Under the pieces are notes generated by a model that was not told where the DNA came from, ran no database searches, and was given only the letters and a program-made list of their open reading frames with translations. A DNA stretch of 64,000 bases from positions 1-64,000 of the forward strand of contig JAFTCA010000099.1 in the NCBI GenBank assembly GCA_017454945.1, given 5' to 3'. The translations under genes and the position numbers were made by a program. Source of the DNA: Bacteroidales bacterium. Its GTDB lineage: Bacteria; Bacteroidota; Bacteroidia; Bacteroidales; WCHB1-69. Positions 9,136 through 18,677 of the stretch are shown here, piece after piece (position 1 is the stretch's first letter; each line of letters begins with the position of its first letter).

Positions 9136-10269
9136 ATGAAATATTATATAGTAGCAGGAGAAGCCTCTGGTGATTTACATGCTTCCAATTTGATGAAAGC
9201 CCTCAAACGCAAGGACCCCGATGCCGACTTCCGTTGCTGGGGTGGAGACCTGATGGAACAACAAGGTGGCGAAATCATCAAGCACTATCGCGACCTGGCC
9301 TTCATGGGCTTCTTCGAAGTGTTCACCCACCTCAGAACCGTGCTTAACAACCTGGCTGTCTGCAAAGTGGACATACTGCTCTATGAACCCGATGTGTTGA
9401 TTTTGGTTGACTTCCCTGGCTTCAATCTGCGCATTGCCGAATTTGCCAAAGAGAACGGCATCAAGGTGGCCTACTACATATCACCGCAGATTTGGGCTTG
9501 GAAGAAAAACCGCATACACAAAATCAAAGCTTGTGTGGATGCCATGATGGTCATCCTGCCTTTCGAGGAGGCCTTCTACACCCAATACAACTACCCCGTT
9601 CACTATGTGGGACATCCCCTACTGGATGCCTTACCCAAAGAGGAAGATGCTGAAGAGCAGTCGCGCCGTTTTAGAGAGGAGAACCACCTCGACGAGCGAC
9701 CCATCATCGCCCTGCTGCCCGGCAGTCGCAAACAGGAGATCAAGGCCATGCTGCCACGCATGATTCGCATGCAAGAAAGGTTCCCCGATTACCAGTTTGT
9801 TGTATCGACTGTCAACTGGATTCCGCGCTCTTTCTACAACAAACTTATTGGAAAACAGAAAATTGCAACTGTCCTATCACAGACATACCCCCTACTCCAC
9901 AATGCTACCGCCGCCTTAGTCACTTCAGGCACGGCCACGCTGGAGACAGCCTTGTTCAAAGTGCCGCAAGTGGTTTGCTATCGTGGCAACTGGATTTCCT
10001 ACTTCATTGCAAAACATTTAATCAAAGGCATCAATTATATTTCTCTGGTCAACCTTATCAGCGATGCGCCTGTTGTGACGGAACTGATCCAGGCCGACTT
10101 CAACGACCAGCGGACCGCCAACGAGCTGGACGCCCTGTTGCACGACCCCGCCACCCAACAGAGAATCTCGCAAGGTTACGAAAAGATGATACAGAAATTG
10201 GGCCACAGCGGTGCCTCCGACAGAGCCGCCGAGGTGGTGTTGGACTTAATAAATAGAAAAGAGTCATGA
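9136..10269 (+). CDS. lpxB: Lipid-A-disaccharide synthase LpxB
   Basis: The 377-residue protein is a GT19-family glycosyltransferase that joins UDP-2,3-diacylglucosamine and lipid X to lipid A disaccharide at the inner face of the inner membrane. It opens with the family signature YYIVAGEASGDLHASNLM and contains YYISPQIWAWKKNRI near residue 115 and the LPGSRKQEI segment of the nucleotide-binding half. The length is normal. Its stop overlaps the next gene's start by four bases (ATGA), implying translational coupling to the aldolase, a pairing with no obvious metabolic logic. Confidence 0.96.
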   Translation: MKYYIVAGEASGDLHASNLMKALKRKDPDADFRCWGGDLMEQQGGEIIKHYRDLAFMGFFEVFTHLRTVLNNLAVCKVDILLYEPDVLILVDFPGFNLRIAEFAKENGIKVAYYISPQIWAWKKNRIHKIKACVDAMMVILPFEEAFYTQYNYPVHYVGHPLLDALPKEEDAEEQSRRFREENHLDERPIIALLPGSRKQEIKAMLPRMIRMQERFPDYQFVVSTVNWIPRSFYNKLIGKQKIATVLSQTYPLLHNATAALVTSGTATLETALFKVPQVVCYRGNWISYFIAKHLIKGINYISLVNLISDAPVVTELIQADFNDQRTANELDALLHDPATQQRISQGYEKMIQKLGHSGASDRAAEVVLDLINRKES

Positions 10270-11285
10270 GAAGTTTTGGAAGCGACAACAACTCAGGCGT
10301 GCATCCCAAGGTGATGAAGGCCCTGGAAGAAGCCAACCGCGACCACGCCATTGCCTACGGCGACGATCCGTGGACGGCAGCCGCCCGCCTTAAAATTAAA
10401 GAGGCCTTCGGCGAAGAGGCTGAACCCTTTTTCGTCTTCAATGGCACTGGCGCCAATGTCATCGCACTGCGTGCCTGCATCAGCAACTTCAACTCCATCA
10501 TCTCTGCCACCACAGCCCATATCGCCGTTGACGAGTGCGGGGCTCCTGTCTTCATGACGGGCGCTGCACTGAAGGAGATTGCCACTCCCGACGGCAAACT
10601 CACACCCGAACTGATACGCCCCCAACTCTACAACTGGGGCTTTGAACACCACTCCCAACCCAAAGTGGTCTATATTTCGCAATGCACAGAACTGGGCACG
10701 GTTTACCAGCCTGAGGAAATCCGCCAGATTGCCGACTACATTCACCAATACGGCATGTACCTGCACCTCGACGGAGCACGCCTGGCCAACGCCGCCGCCG
10801 CATTGGGGCTATCGTTACGACAACTGACAACAGATTGCGGCGTGGATATCGTCAGCTTCGGCGGCACCAAAAACGGACTGATGATGGCCGAGTCGGTCAT
10901 CACGCTCAGACCAGAACTGGCTGAAAATCTGAAATATCTGCGAAAACAGTCGGCACAACTCTACTCCAAGATGCGCTATGTGTCGGCACAGTTCATCGCC
11001 TACCTCGAAGATGACCTCTGGCTGCAAAACGCCACCCATGCCAACGCCATGGCCCGCCAACTGCGCCAAGGCATTGAGAGCCTCGACCGCTACGAGTTCA
11101 CTCAATCCACCGACGCCAACATCCTGCTGGTAAAAATACCCAAGGAGACCTACCTCCGCCTGCAACAGAAATACTTCTTCTACGTCTGGAACGAGTTTAA
11201 CGACGAAGTGCGCTTTGTCACCTCGTGGGACACGACGGAAGAGGATGTTGAAGGGTTGGTTAGGGAGATGAGAGATGAGAGATGA
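10266..11285 (+). CDS. ltaE: Low-specificity L-threonine aldolase family (PLP)
   Basis: The 339-residue protein belongs to the beta-eliminating lyase/threonine aldolase group of fold-type I PLP enzymes that split L-threonine or allo-threonine to glycine and acetaldehyde. It shows the N-terminal FGSDNNSGVHPKVM, the HLDGARLANAAAALG cofactor segment and the PLP lysine in SFGGTKNGLMMAE near residue 201. It is coupled to lpxB by a four-base overlap. The last residues (EMRDER) and the TGA stop are encoded by the beginning of a GAGAGAT heptanucleotide array, so the natural C-terminus has been replaced or extended by repeat sequence. Confidence 0.88.
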   Translation: MRSFGSDNNSGVHPKVMKALEEANRDHAIAYGDDPWTAAARLKIKEAFGEEAEPFFVFNGTGANVIALRACISNFNSIISATTAHIAVDECGAPVFMTGAALKEIATPDGKLTPELIRPQLYNWGFEHHSQPKVVYISQCTELGTVYQPEEIRQIADYIHQYGMYLHLDGARLANAAAALGLSLRQLTTDCGVDIVSFGGTKNGLMMAESVITLRPELAENLKYLRKQSAQLYSKMRYVSAQFIAYLEDDLWLQNATHANAMARQLRQGIESLDRYEFTQSTDANILLVKIPKETYLRLQQKYFFYVWNEFNDEVRFVTSWDTTEEDVEGLVREMRDER

Positions 11286-11307
11286 GAGATGAGAGATGAG
11301 AGATGAG
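11265..11307. repeat. GAGAGAT heptanucleotide tandem array
   Basis: About six head-to-tail copies of a 7-base unit (GAGAGAT in one phase) begin inside the last codons of the aldolase gene and run past its stop. A shorter copy overlaps the stop of the ABC transporter gene at 57788. Confidence 0.8.
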
Positions 11308-11474
11308 AACTGAAAACTGAAAATTGTTGAGTTGTTAAAGTGAACAGTGAGAAGTGAGAAGTTAAGAAGTTAAGAAACTAAGGAGTTAAGACTTATTGTT
11401 GGTGTTGTCATTCCAAGGTTGCGTTAGCAACCGAAGGAATCTCTTTGAATTCTGAACTTTGAATTTGTTCTTTG
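11308..11474. repeat. Intergenic micro-repeat mosaic between convergent genes
   Basis: ACTGAAA words, GTGAGAAGT words and AAGAAGTTAAGAAACTAAG words are followed by the hairpin element at 11406 and by TTGAATTCTGAACTTTGAATTTG and TTTGTT words. Every block has relatives elsewhere in this window. Confidence 0.6.
11406..11450 (+). repeat. Hairpin repeat, stem-swap family, copy 1
   Basis: The element reads TGTCATTCCAAG, then the stem GTTGC-GTTA-GCAAC, then CGAAGGAATCTCTTTGAAT. Copies 2 and 3 at 57882 and 58015 share the flanks but have different self-complementary stems. Confidence 0.8.
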
Positions 11475-12305
11475 TTATTTGTTCTTCTCCAGTACCATAT
11501 TCAATCCCATGTAAAAGTGATGCTTGAGGAAGGGGCATCGCGTGGACAAGCGTTGTTCTTTGGCGATGACCTTGTCGGCTGGCTGATGGCGATAAGCCAT
11601 GGGGGGCAGCAGGCGGATGTATTGCACCGAAGCGTCGTCAACTACAAAGCCCGTTTTTTGGAATAGCTGCCGCCATTGCTTTTCGGAGCGGATATTCTCG
11701 TTGCCCATCTGAATGTGTTTCTGCAGTCGCTCGTCATAAATCTCCACCACGCGGCGGTTACCTCTTTGCAAAAAAAGCATCAGCGATTTGAGCCACGAGC
11801 CACCATTCTCCTCTATCAGAATCAGTTTACCCGAAGGCTTCAGGGCTGTGCATAGAATTTCGAGACCTTTTTCCACCGGTTCGATATGGTGCAAAGTGTC
11901 TTGCAGGATGATATAGTCGTAACTATTGGCAGCCGGCGGCGTGTCGAAGATATTCTCGTAGGCATAGTCAAACAGCGACACATCGCCAAATTGGCTCCAG
12001 TATTGGCGACGGCGCTCAATCTGGTCGGCGTAAAACTCGAGCGTGGTGCCACGCGAGGCACACCCGTTCATCGCCAAAAAGAGGCCAGTCGTTCCGAAGC
12101 CGCAGCCACAATCCAAAATGGCGGGCGACGACGAAAAGTCGATGTACTTTTCGAGATACGACAGCCGTTGCATGAAATAGGCCTGGCGGAACTGGCGGCG
12201 GCTGTCAGTGCCATCCACCAATTTATAATAAGGATACAGAGCCCTGTTCTCCTTCAACTCCTCAAGGAACAACGACAAGAAACGCTCTTTATCCATCTTA
12301 ATCAT
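11475..12305 (-). CDS. Class I SAM-dependent methyltransferase
   Basis: The 276-residue protein has a Rossmann methyltransferase core: motif I ILDCGCGFGTTGLFLA near residues 63-78, an acidic residue after the second strand (TTLEFYADQ), and the motif IV/post region YDYIILQDTLHHIEP. The LEFYADQIERRR...W pattern resembles small-molecule or lipid methyltransferases, but the substrate cannot be told. Its first ATG overlaps the end of typA by eight bases. A second ATG three codons later (12296) would leave a one-base gap, so either start implies co-transcription with typA. The C-terminal third is not recognised. Confidence 0.8.
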   Translation of the reverse strand: MIKMDKERFLSLFLEELKENRALYPYYKLVDGTDSRRQFRQAYFMQRLSYLEKYIDFSSSPAILDCGCGFGTTGLFLAMNGCASRGTTLEFYADQIERRRQYWSQFGDVSLFDYAYENIFDTPPAANSYDYIILQDTLHHIEPVEKGLEILCTALKPSGKLILIEENGGSWLKSLMLFLQRGNRRVVEIYDERLQKHIQMGNENIRSEKQWRQLFQKTGFVVDDASVQYIRLLPPMAYRHQPADKVIAKEQRLSTRCPFLKHHFYMGLNMVLEKNK

Positions 12306-14103
12306 TCTTGGCAGCTCTTTTTCTTTCCAATTCGTCCAAAATTATTTTTCTGAGTCGCAATGACTTAGGTGTAATTTCGAGATATTCATCCTCACCGATG
12401 AACTCCATATTTTCCTCCAACGACATCTTGAGAGCCGGCGCGATTTTCATACGTTCATCGCTACCTGCAGCACGCATATTGGACAATTTCTTCGACTTGC
12501 ACACATTCACCACAAGGTCGTCTTGACGGATATGCTCACCGATGACCTGACCGGCATAAACCTCTTCGCCAGGTTCGATGAAGAAGGTGCCACGGTCTTG
12601 CAGTTTGTCGATGGCGTAAGCATGCGATTGTCCCGTTTCCATAGCGATGAGCGCACCCGAACGACGCACGGCAATTTCACCTTTCCACGGTTGGAATTCC
12701 ATGAAGCGATGCGACATCACAGCCTCACCTTCGGTGGCCGTCATAATTTGACTACGCAAACCGATGATGCCACGCGACGGAATGATGAAATCGAGGTGCA
12801 CACGGTCGTTCACCGTCTCGATGGAAACCAGATCACCCTTCTTGCGCGAAACATAGTCTATTACTCGGCTCGAGAAAGCTTCGGGCACCAGGACGGTCAA
12901 CTGCTCAACGGGCTCGCACTTCTGACCGTTTATCTCCTTTATAATCACCTGAGGTTGACCAACTTGCAACTCATACCCTTCTCTTCTCATCGTCTCAATC
13001 AAAATAGACAAATGCAGAATACCACGACCAAACACATTCAGTCGGTCGGGCGAGTCGGTCTCTTCCACCCTCATTGCCAGGTTTTTCTCCAATTCGAGGA
13101 ACAGGCGGTCGCGCAAATGTCTGGAAGTAACATATTTACCCTCTTTTCCAAAGAAAGGCGAAGTGTTGATAGTGAACAGCATGCTCATTGTCGGCTCGTC
13201 AACCTTGATAGGCTTCAGCGGTTCGGGGTTCTCAATGTCGGCCACGGTGTCACCGATTTCGAAATCTTCCAGACCAAAGATGGCGCAAATCTCTCCGGGA
13301 TATACCACCTCTTTCATTTTCTCCTTGCCGAGACCTTCAAACAGATAGAGCTCTTTCACTTTCGAGGGCACGATGGTGCCGTCACGTTTAACCAACGACA
13401 CGGATTGTCCCCACTGCAAGGTGCCGCGTTTCAGACGGCCCACTGCAATACGACCTATATAGGAAGAGTAATCCAGTGACGAAATCATCATCTGCAAATT
13501 ACCCTCTTCCACTTTCGGAGCAGGAATACATTCAATAATCTTATCTAACAGATAGCTAATATCTTGTGTAGGTGTTTTCCAGTCGGGGCCCATCCAGCCC
13601 TGTTTAGCGGAACCATATACTGTTTCAAAATCGAGCTGATCGTCAGATGCCCCCAGATTAAACATCAAATCAAACACGGCCTCTTGTGCCAACTCGGGAT
13701 TGCAGTTGGGTTTATCCACCTTGTTGATCACCACAATAGGCTTCAGTCCCAACTCTATAGCCTTTTGAGTCACGAAGCGGGTTTGCGGCATAGGCCCCTC
13801 AAAGGCGTCCACAATCAGCAGCACGCCGTCGGCCATGTTAAGCACACGCTCCACCTCGCCACCAAAATCGCTGTGGCCGGGAGTGTCTATCACATTGATT
13901 TTATATCCTTTATAGCGAACCGAAACATTCTTCGAAAGGATGGTGATGCCACGTTCACGTTCCAAATCGTTGTTGTCGAGCAACAATTCTTGCACTTGTT
14001 GGTTTGCCCTAAAAAGATTAGCCTGGTACAAAATTCTATCCACCAAGGTCGTCTTGCCATGGTCAACGTGGGCGATGATTGCTATATTTCTAATATTCTG
14101 CAT
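12298..14103 (-). CDS. typA: Translational GTPase TypA/BipA
   Basis: The 601-residue protein is a full-length TypA/BipA, an EF-G-like GTPase that binds ribosomes and supports 50S assembly and growth under stress. The G domain opens with [20 protein letters not shown] (P-loop), followed by the switch [17 protein letters not shown] and the base-recognition VINKVDKPN. The C-terminal BipA-specific region includes [12 protein letters not shown] promoter box is at 14138 and the methyltransferase gene is attached at its 3' end. Confidence 0.97.
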   Translation of the reverse strand: MQNIRNIAIIAHVDHGKTTLVDRILYQANLFRANQQVQELLLDNNDLERERGITILSKNVSVRYKGYKINVIDTPGHSDFGGEVERVLNMADGVLLIVDAFEGPMPQTRFVTQKAIELGLKPIVVINKVDKPNCNPELAQEAVFDLMFNLGASDDQLDFETVYGSAKQGWMGPDWKTPTQDISYLLDKIIECIPAPKVEEGNLQMMISSLDYSSYIGRIAVGRLKRGTLQWGQSVSLVKRDGTIVPSKVKELYLFEGLGKEKMKEVVYPGEICAIFGLEDFEIGDTVADIENPEPLKPIKVDEPTMSMLFTINTSPFFGKEGKYVTSRHLRDRLFLELEKNLAMRVEETDSPDRLNVFGRGILHLSILIETMRREGYELQVGQPQVIIKEINGQKCEPVEQLTVLVPEAFSSRVIDYVSRKKGDLVSIETVNDRVHLDFIIPSRGIIGLRSQIMTATEGEAVMSHRFMEFQPWKGEIAVRRSGALIAMETGQSHAYAIDKLQDRGTFFIEPGEEVYAGQVIGEHIRQDDLVVNVCKSKKLSNMRAAGSDERMKIAPALKMSLEENMEFIGEDEYLEITPKSLRLRKIILDELERKRAAKND

Positions 14104-14137
14104 TTTACAAATCTTTTCTTAAGAAAAAACGAATTTG

Positions 14138-14145
14138 CAAAAATA
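14138..14145 (-). promoter_or_regulatory. Bacteroidota -7 box for typA
   Basis: The minus strand reads TATTTTTG, 34 bases before the typA ATG. Confidence 0.65.
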
Positions 14146-14172
14146 GGAAAAAAAGTTAATTAGTAGGCGTAA

Positions 14173-14250
14173 AAAAGTGAGCAGTAATTCCCGCAGAGTG
14201 AACAAAAACAATCTTCACTTTTCACCGTTCACTATTCACTTCTCACTAAA
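14173..14250. repeat. Intergenic micro-repeat block (GTGAGCAG / TTCACTTCTCAC words)
   Basis: Short GTGA and TTCAC words in opposite orientations (for example GTGAACAAAA and TTCACCGTTCACTATTCAC) lie between the divergent promoters at 14138 and 14259. They match words at 8336 and 58130. Confidence 0.5.
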
Positions 14251-14258
14251 AATTTTAC

Positions 14259-14266
14259 TATTTTTG
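14259..14266 (+). promoter_or_regulatory. Bacteroidota -7 box for the 144-residue membrane protein gene
   Basis: TATTTTTG matches TAnnTTTG and lies 60 bases before the ATG at 14327. Confidence 0.6.
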
Positions 14267-14326
14267 CAATGATAATTTTCACCATACACCCAACTTCAAC
14301 CAATAAAAACATAACGCATAAAAAAC

Positions 14327-14761
14327 ATGGATGGCTCTGAAATTGTATCAATTATAATCGCGATTGGCGCCTACGTTTTCTTCACGATAAGAAAATACAA
14401 AAAGAAGGAAGAGGCTGAAGCGCAGCGACGCAGAAGGATGCAGCGTCCCGACATTTTTGAGGCTCCCCAACAACAACAGGAAGAGACGGAGCCCATATTT
14501 GAAACAGTCCGAAGACCAAAGACCTATTCCTCTGCGCCTCCACCCCGTGAAAATGTGCCAAAATCTGACGAATACTTCACCTACGAGGACTCATCGGCAC
14601 CGATTGAAACAGAGGTGGCCGGCTCCACCCCTTCAACGGCGTCGACCTCCGTTCAAGAGGCTGACATAGAAGAGGAAATCGAGTCCAAATCATTGCCGTT
14701 AAAAGAAGAAATAGACAAAGCCATCCTCTATTCTGAAATATTAAAAAGACCTTATAATTAG
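14327..14761 (+). CDS. Small single-span membrane protein of unknown function
   Basis: The 144-residue product has one N-terminal membrane helix (about residues 5-20), a very basic stretch (RKYKKKEEAEAQRRRRM) that should lie in the cytosol, a Pro/Gln/Glu-rich low-complexity middle, and a short conserved-looking end (EEIDKAILYSEILKRPYN). I recall similar endings in short uncharacterised Bacteroidota proteins, but no function is known to me. It is flanked by its own promoter and by the T9SS-related unit 118 bases downstream. Confidence 0.65.
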   Translation: MDGSEIVSIIIAIGAYVFFTIRKYKKKEEAEAQRRRRMQRPDIFEAPQQQQEETEPIFETVRRPKTYSSAPPPRENVPKSDEYFTYEDSSAPIETEVAGSTPSTASTSVQEADIEEEIESKSLPLKEEIDKAILYSEILKRPYN

Positions 14762-14879
14762 TAAATTACCTATATTTTACGATGCAACTCAATTTTTTTG
14801 TTGGGTGCATTGGTATTTTTTATATTTTTACCGCCTAAAAAAATTGACGAAAAATAATGTTTAAATAAAATCAAAAGAT

Positions 14880-17800
14880 ATGTGTAAAAAGTTACTCTTG
14901 GTACTTGGATTTGCAATACTTTTCAGCGGTGTTGTATATTCACAAACAGGAACTATTAAGGGTGTGGTAAAAGACCATACCGGCGGAATTTTGGAATTCG
15001 CCAATGTCTTTTTGAAGAGAGAGGACAAAGTAGTCAACTACGCTATGACAAATGACAAAGGAGAGTACCAAATTTTCGGTATTGAAGCCGGTACGTATGA
15101 TGTTGAAGTAGATGCAACTTTGACAGTCTGCAAGAAAAAACAGACCCAAAAAGGTGTAGGCGTAAGTGCTGACAAAGTAACCTTCCTTAACTTCAAGATC
15201 AACTGCTCACAAGACTTGGATGTAGTAGAAATCAGATGGGAAAGACCTGTATTTGAAGCCGATAACACGACTTCTTCTGCCAAACTGAGTGGTGCCGACG
15301 TGCGCAAGCAGCCTGGTCGTTCCATTACCAGAGCCCTTTCAAATATGGAAGGTGTAGCCAGTGTGGATGGTGCCGTAACCAGTGTGCGTGGTAACCGTGC
15401 CGATGGTCAGCAGACCATTATTGACGGTGTGAGAGTCCGCGGAGGTTCCTCAATATCAATGTCTTCAGTTGAAGAGTTGGAGTTAATCCAAGGTGGTATC
15501 CCCGCTGAATATGGTGATGGTACCAGCTTCACCGTTATCACAACCAAGGGTGTTTCCAAAGACTTCCACGGATCTTTTGAGGTGATGGGCTCCTTGGACG
15601 GCTACAACAACTTCCTGGCCGCCGCCTACGTTACCGGTCCCATCTTGAAAGGCGAGAAAAGAGACGATCCCGCTCGTATCGGTTTCACTCTTGCAGCAGA
15701 AGCCACCTACACTAAGGACGGCAGCCCTGCTCGTGGAGGCACATGGCGCGCTACTGACGAAATCATTGATTATCTGATTAAAAACCCCAACCGCTATGTT
15801 GACGGTGGTTCTATCCTTCCCGGTTTCAACAAGAGCGTTGACTATATTAATAAAAGCGACATGTATAAACAGCGTGTTAGAAAGAACGCTGATACATGGG
15901 GTTACTTCGCACAAGGCAAAATTGACTTTGTAACAGGTAAATACAAAAACGTAACAATCTCTATTAACGGTTCTTACCAATACTCACACAACAAAGGCTG
16001 GAGCATAGGCAACGCCCTTTTCAACAACAACAACTTCTCAGAAGGAAAATCCTCTACTGTACGTGTTTATGGCCGTTTGAACCACAGAGTCTTCACCGAT
16101 ACGGCAGCCAATGCCATCCTGAAGAACATCATGTACAATATTAATGTTAACTATACATATTACAAGTCAAACACTTACGACTCTCACCATCGTGACAAAC
16201 TGTTCAACTACGGCCACATTGGTAAATTCAAAACCTACAAGGCCAACAGTTTCGCCGAAGGATCTGTGGAAGTGGATGGTATCAGATACTACAACATGCA
16301 CATCATGAACAACATCTACGACTCATTGGTTGTATTTGACGGTTCTACCAGTTCCAACCCCGACTTGGCATGGTACACCTTGAATTTTGTAAACCAATAT
16401 TCACCTGAGGACATTAACGACTTGTTCAAGGAAGACTTAGCTTCTGCAGGCCTTTCCTCCTACCCTTATAACAACACTTTGTACCAATCAATGGGTGCCC
16501 TGTTAAATGGTGACGCTCCCAGCTCTTCATACGGTTTGTTCTCTATTCCCGGTATGCCTACCACAGGCTTCAGCAAAGGCGAACAGACCTCTATCGGCGC
16601 CAAGGCAAACCTGTCGATGAACTTAGCTAACCACGAAATCAAATTAGGTTACGAGTTCGACCGTATCAGTTCCCGCGGCTGGAGCGTATCTCCTTACACC
16701 TTATGGACTTTGATGAGACAAAGTGCCAACAAACACATCAGCGACCTTGACCTCGAACACCCCATTTTCGTAGGACAAGACACCATCATGTACAACCGCT
16801 TGAATGCCGGTGGCCAAACCGTTTTCGACAGAAGCGTTCGTACCTCTTTAGGCTTGGATCCTGATGGTTTAGACTGGATTGACATTGACAACATGGATCC
16901 CAACCAATTCAATATCGGCATGTTCTCTGCTGAAGAGTTGCTGGTTGGTATCAGTGGTCCTCTGGTAAGCTACTATGGTTATGACTACACCGGAACCACG
17001 AGAAACAACAGAAAAACCTCTATCAAGGACTTCTTCACAGCTACCGACAAGAATGGTAACAAGACCTACAACATCGGTGCTTACCAACCTGTTTACATGG
17101 CTTTGTACATCCAAGATAAATTCTCTATCCAGAGTTTGTTGTTCAACGTTGGTTTGCGTATCGACCGTTTCGATGCCAACCAATCAGTACTCTCTGACCC
17201 CTACTTGTTCCGTCCTGCTTACACTGCCGGCGAGGTTAGAAACCTGTTCGTTGACAATCAAGGCAATAGCGTGGTTCCTGCCAACGCCACCGACGATTGG
17301 GTAGTATATGTAAGCCAAAAAGACAAGACCTTGGATCCCGACAACTCGACCATCATCGGTTACCGTAATGGTAACACATGGTATGACGCTAAAGGTCAAG
17401 AGGTTCTCAATGGAGAAGACCTCCTTGGTGCCAACGGTGGTCCTATCTTGAAAGAAGCCCTTGAAGAAGGTGCCATTTCAAAAGTACATTACGGCGCATT
17501 TGAAGACTACAAACCGCAATGGTCGTTCATGCCTCGTATCTCTTTCTCATTCCCAGTAAGCGACAAATCGTTGTTCTACGCTCACTACAACATCATCACC
17601 AAGAGACCTGGCAACCTGCAGTTATCGCCTATCAGCTATCTGTTCATCGAGAAGTTTGGTTCTTCAGCCAGCAACGTGGTTACCAACCCGAACATGTTGC
17701 CTGAAAAGAGCATCGACTATGAAATCGGTTTCCGTCAGAAAATCGGTGAAAGATCAGCTATCAGCTTGCAGGCCTACTATTCAGAAAAACGTGACCAGAT

Positions 17801-18638
17801 CCAATCCTACAGATACACTGGAGCATATCCTAATACCTACTATTCATTCGCCAACATCGACTTCGGTACGGTACAAGGTTTCTCCGTATCTTACAACTTG
17901 AGACAAACCAAGAACCTGACCTTCCGTGCAAGCTACACTTTGCAGTTTGCCAAGGGTACCGGTTCATCAGAGACTTCAGGCTTGGCCATCATCTCTTCAG
18001 GTCAACCTAACTTGAGAACTCTGAACAACCTCTCCTTCGACCAAAGACACCGTTTGACCGCCAACATCGACTACCACTTTGGTTCGGACAGCGATTACAA
18101 CGGACCTATCTCTAAGAGACAAAAGAAAGGCAGCTCAACCGTTTCGGAAGTTAGATGGCTGCAAGACGCTGGTATCAACATCCAGTTCTCGGCCGCTTCG
18201 GGTATGCCTTACAGCCGTTCAAGCACACCTTCATCCAACTACGCTTCTGGTACAGTTTCCCAGTTGAAGGGTTCTATCAACGGTTCGAACAGACCTTGGA
18301 TTTTCCAATGCGACTTACGTCTTGACAAGAGCTTCACCTTTGACATGAACAAGAACAAAACCGATGCTGAAGGCAACAAGAAAGGCAAAAAGCCTGGTTT
18401 CGTGACAGTTTATCTCGATATTTTGAACTTATTCAACTTCAAGAACATCATTTCGGTTTACGAATACACCGGCAACCCGGATGATGATGGTTACCTTGCT
18501 GCAACCGAATACCAACAGCAAATCAACTCACAGGTTGACGTAGGTGCTTACATCGACCAATACATGATTAGAATGCAAACCCCCTACAACTACAGTGCTC
18601 CTATCAGAGCCCGTTTAGGTATCCAGTTCAATTTTTAA
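14880..18638 (+). CDS. TonB-dependent outer-membrane receptor with N-terminal CarboxypepD_reg-like domain
   Basis: The 1252-residue protein has a signal peptide (to about residue 21, VYSQ), a carboxypeptidase-regulatory-like beta domain (TGTIKGVVKDHTGGILEFANVFLK onward), a plug domain (GADVRKQPGRSITRALSNMEGV ... IIDGVRVRGG ... IQGGIPAEYGDGTSFTVITT) and a long beta-barrel ending in the aromatic strand RARLGIQFNF, the expected outer-membrane sorting end. Such receptors import ligands using TonB energy. No SusD-like gene follows; instead a T9SS cargo and a PorV-like protein are encoded 39 and 34 bases on, suggesting one transcript. The substrate is unknown. No good TAnnTTTG box was found upstream. 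Confidence 0.9.
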   Translation: MCKKLLLVLGFAILFSGVVYSQTGTIKGVVKDHTGGILEFANVFLKREDKVVNYAMTNDKGEYQIFGIEAGTYDVEVDATLTVCKKKQTQKGVGVSADKVTFLNFKINCSQDLDVVEIRWERPVFEADNTTSSAKLSGADVRKQPGRSITRALSNMEGVASVDGAVTSVRGNRADGQQTIIDGVRVRGGSSISMSSVEELELIQGGIPAEYGDGTSFTVITTKGVSKDFHGSFEVMGSLDGYNNFLAAAYVTGPILKGEKRDDPARIGFTLAAEATYTKDGSPARGGTWRATDEIIDYLIKNPNRYVDGGSILPGFNKSVDYINKSDMYKQRVRKNADTWGYFAQGKIDFVTGKYKNVTISINGSYQYSHNKGWSIGNALFNNNNFSEGKSSTVRVYGRLNHRVFTDTAANAILKNIMYNINVNYTYYKSNTYDSHHRDKLFNYGHIGKFKTYKANSFAEGSVEVDGIRYYNMHIMNNIYDSLVVFDGSTSSNPDLAWYTLNFVNQYSPEDINDLFKEDLASAGLSSYPYNNTLYQSMGALLNGDAPSSSYGLFSIPGMPTTGFSKGEQTSIGAKANLSMNLANHEIKLGYEFDRISSRGWSVSPYTLWTLMRQSANKHISDLDLEHPIFVGQDTIMYNRLNAGGQTVFDRSVRTSLGLDPDGLDWIDIDNMDPNQFNIGMFSAEELLVGISGPLVSYYGYDYTGTTRNNRKTSIKDFFTATDKNGNKTYNIGAYQPVYMALYIQDKFSIQSLLFNVGLRIDRFDANQSVLSDPYLFRPAYTAGEVRNLFVDNQGNSVVPANATDDWVVYVSQKDKTLDPDNSTIIGYRNGNTWYDAKGQEVLNGEDLLGANGGPILKEALEEGAISKVHYGAFEDYKPQWSFMPRISFSFPVSDKSLFYAHYNIITKRPGNLQLSPISYLFIEKFGSSASNVVTNPNMLPEKSIDYEIGFRQKIGERSAISLQAYYSEKRDQIQSYRYTGAYPNTYYSFANIDFGTVQGFSVSYNLRQTKNLTFRASYTLQFAKGTGSSETSGLAIISSGQPNLRTLNNLSFDQRHRLTANIDYHFGSDSDYNGPISKRQKKGSSTVSEVRWLQDAGINIQFSAASGMPYSRSSTPSSNYASGTVSQLKGSINGSNRPWIFQCDLRLDKSFTFDMNKNKTDAEGNKKGKKPGFVTVYLDILNLFNFKNIISVYEYTGNPDDDGYLAATEYQQQINSQVDVGAYIDQYMIRMQTPYNYSAPIRARLGIQFNF

Positions 18639-18677
18639 CAGCAACATTGTCAAGCAATAAATAAAACACATTATAAA

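Noticed and set aside
11265..11307. CRISPR array
   Set aside because: The repeat unit is 7 bases with no spacers; it is a simple tandem array, and no cas genes are present.
12523..13479. Plus-strand ORF of 318 codons
   Set aside because: It lies wholly antisense to typA, has no recognisable domain and no promoter; it is a shadow frame.
14762..14879. Riboswitch upstream of the TonB receptor
   Set aside because: There is a weak ATGCAACTCAA...TTGGGTGCAT hairpin, but none of the conserved cores of cobalamin or other riboswitches is visible in this short gap.
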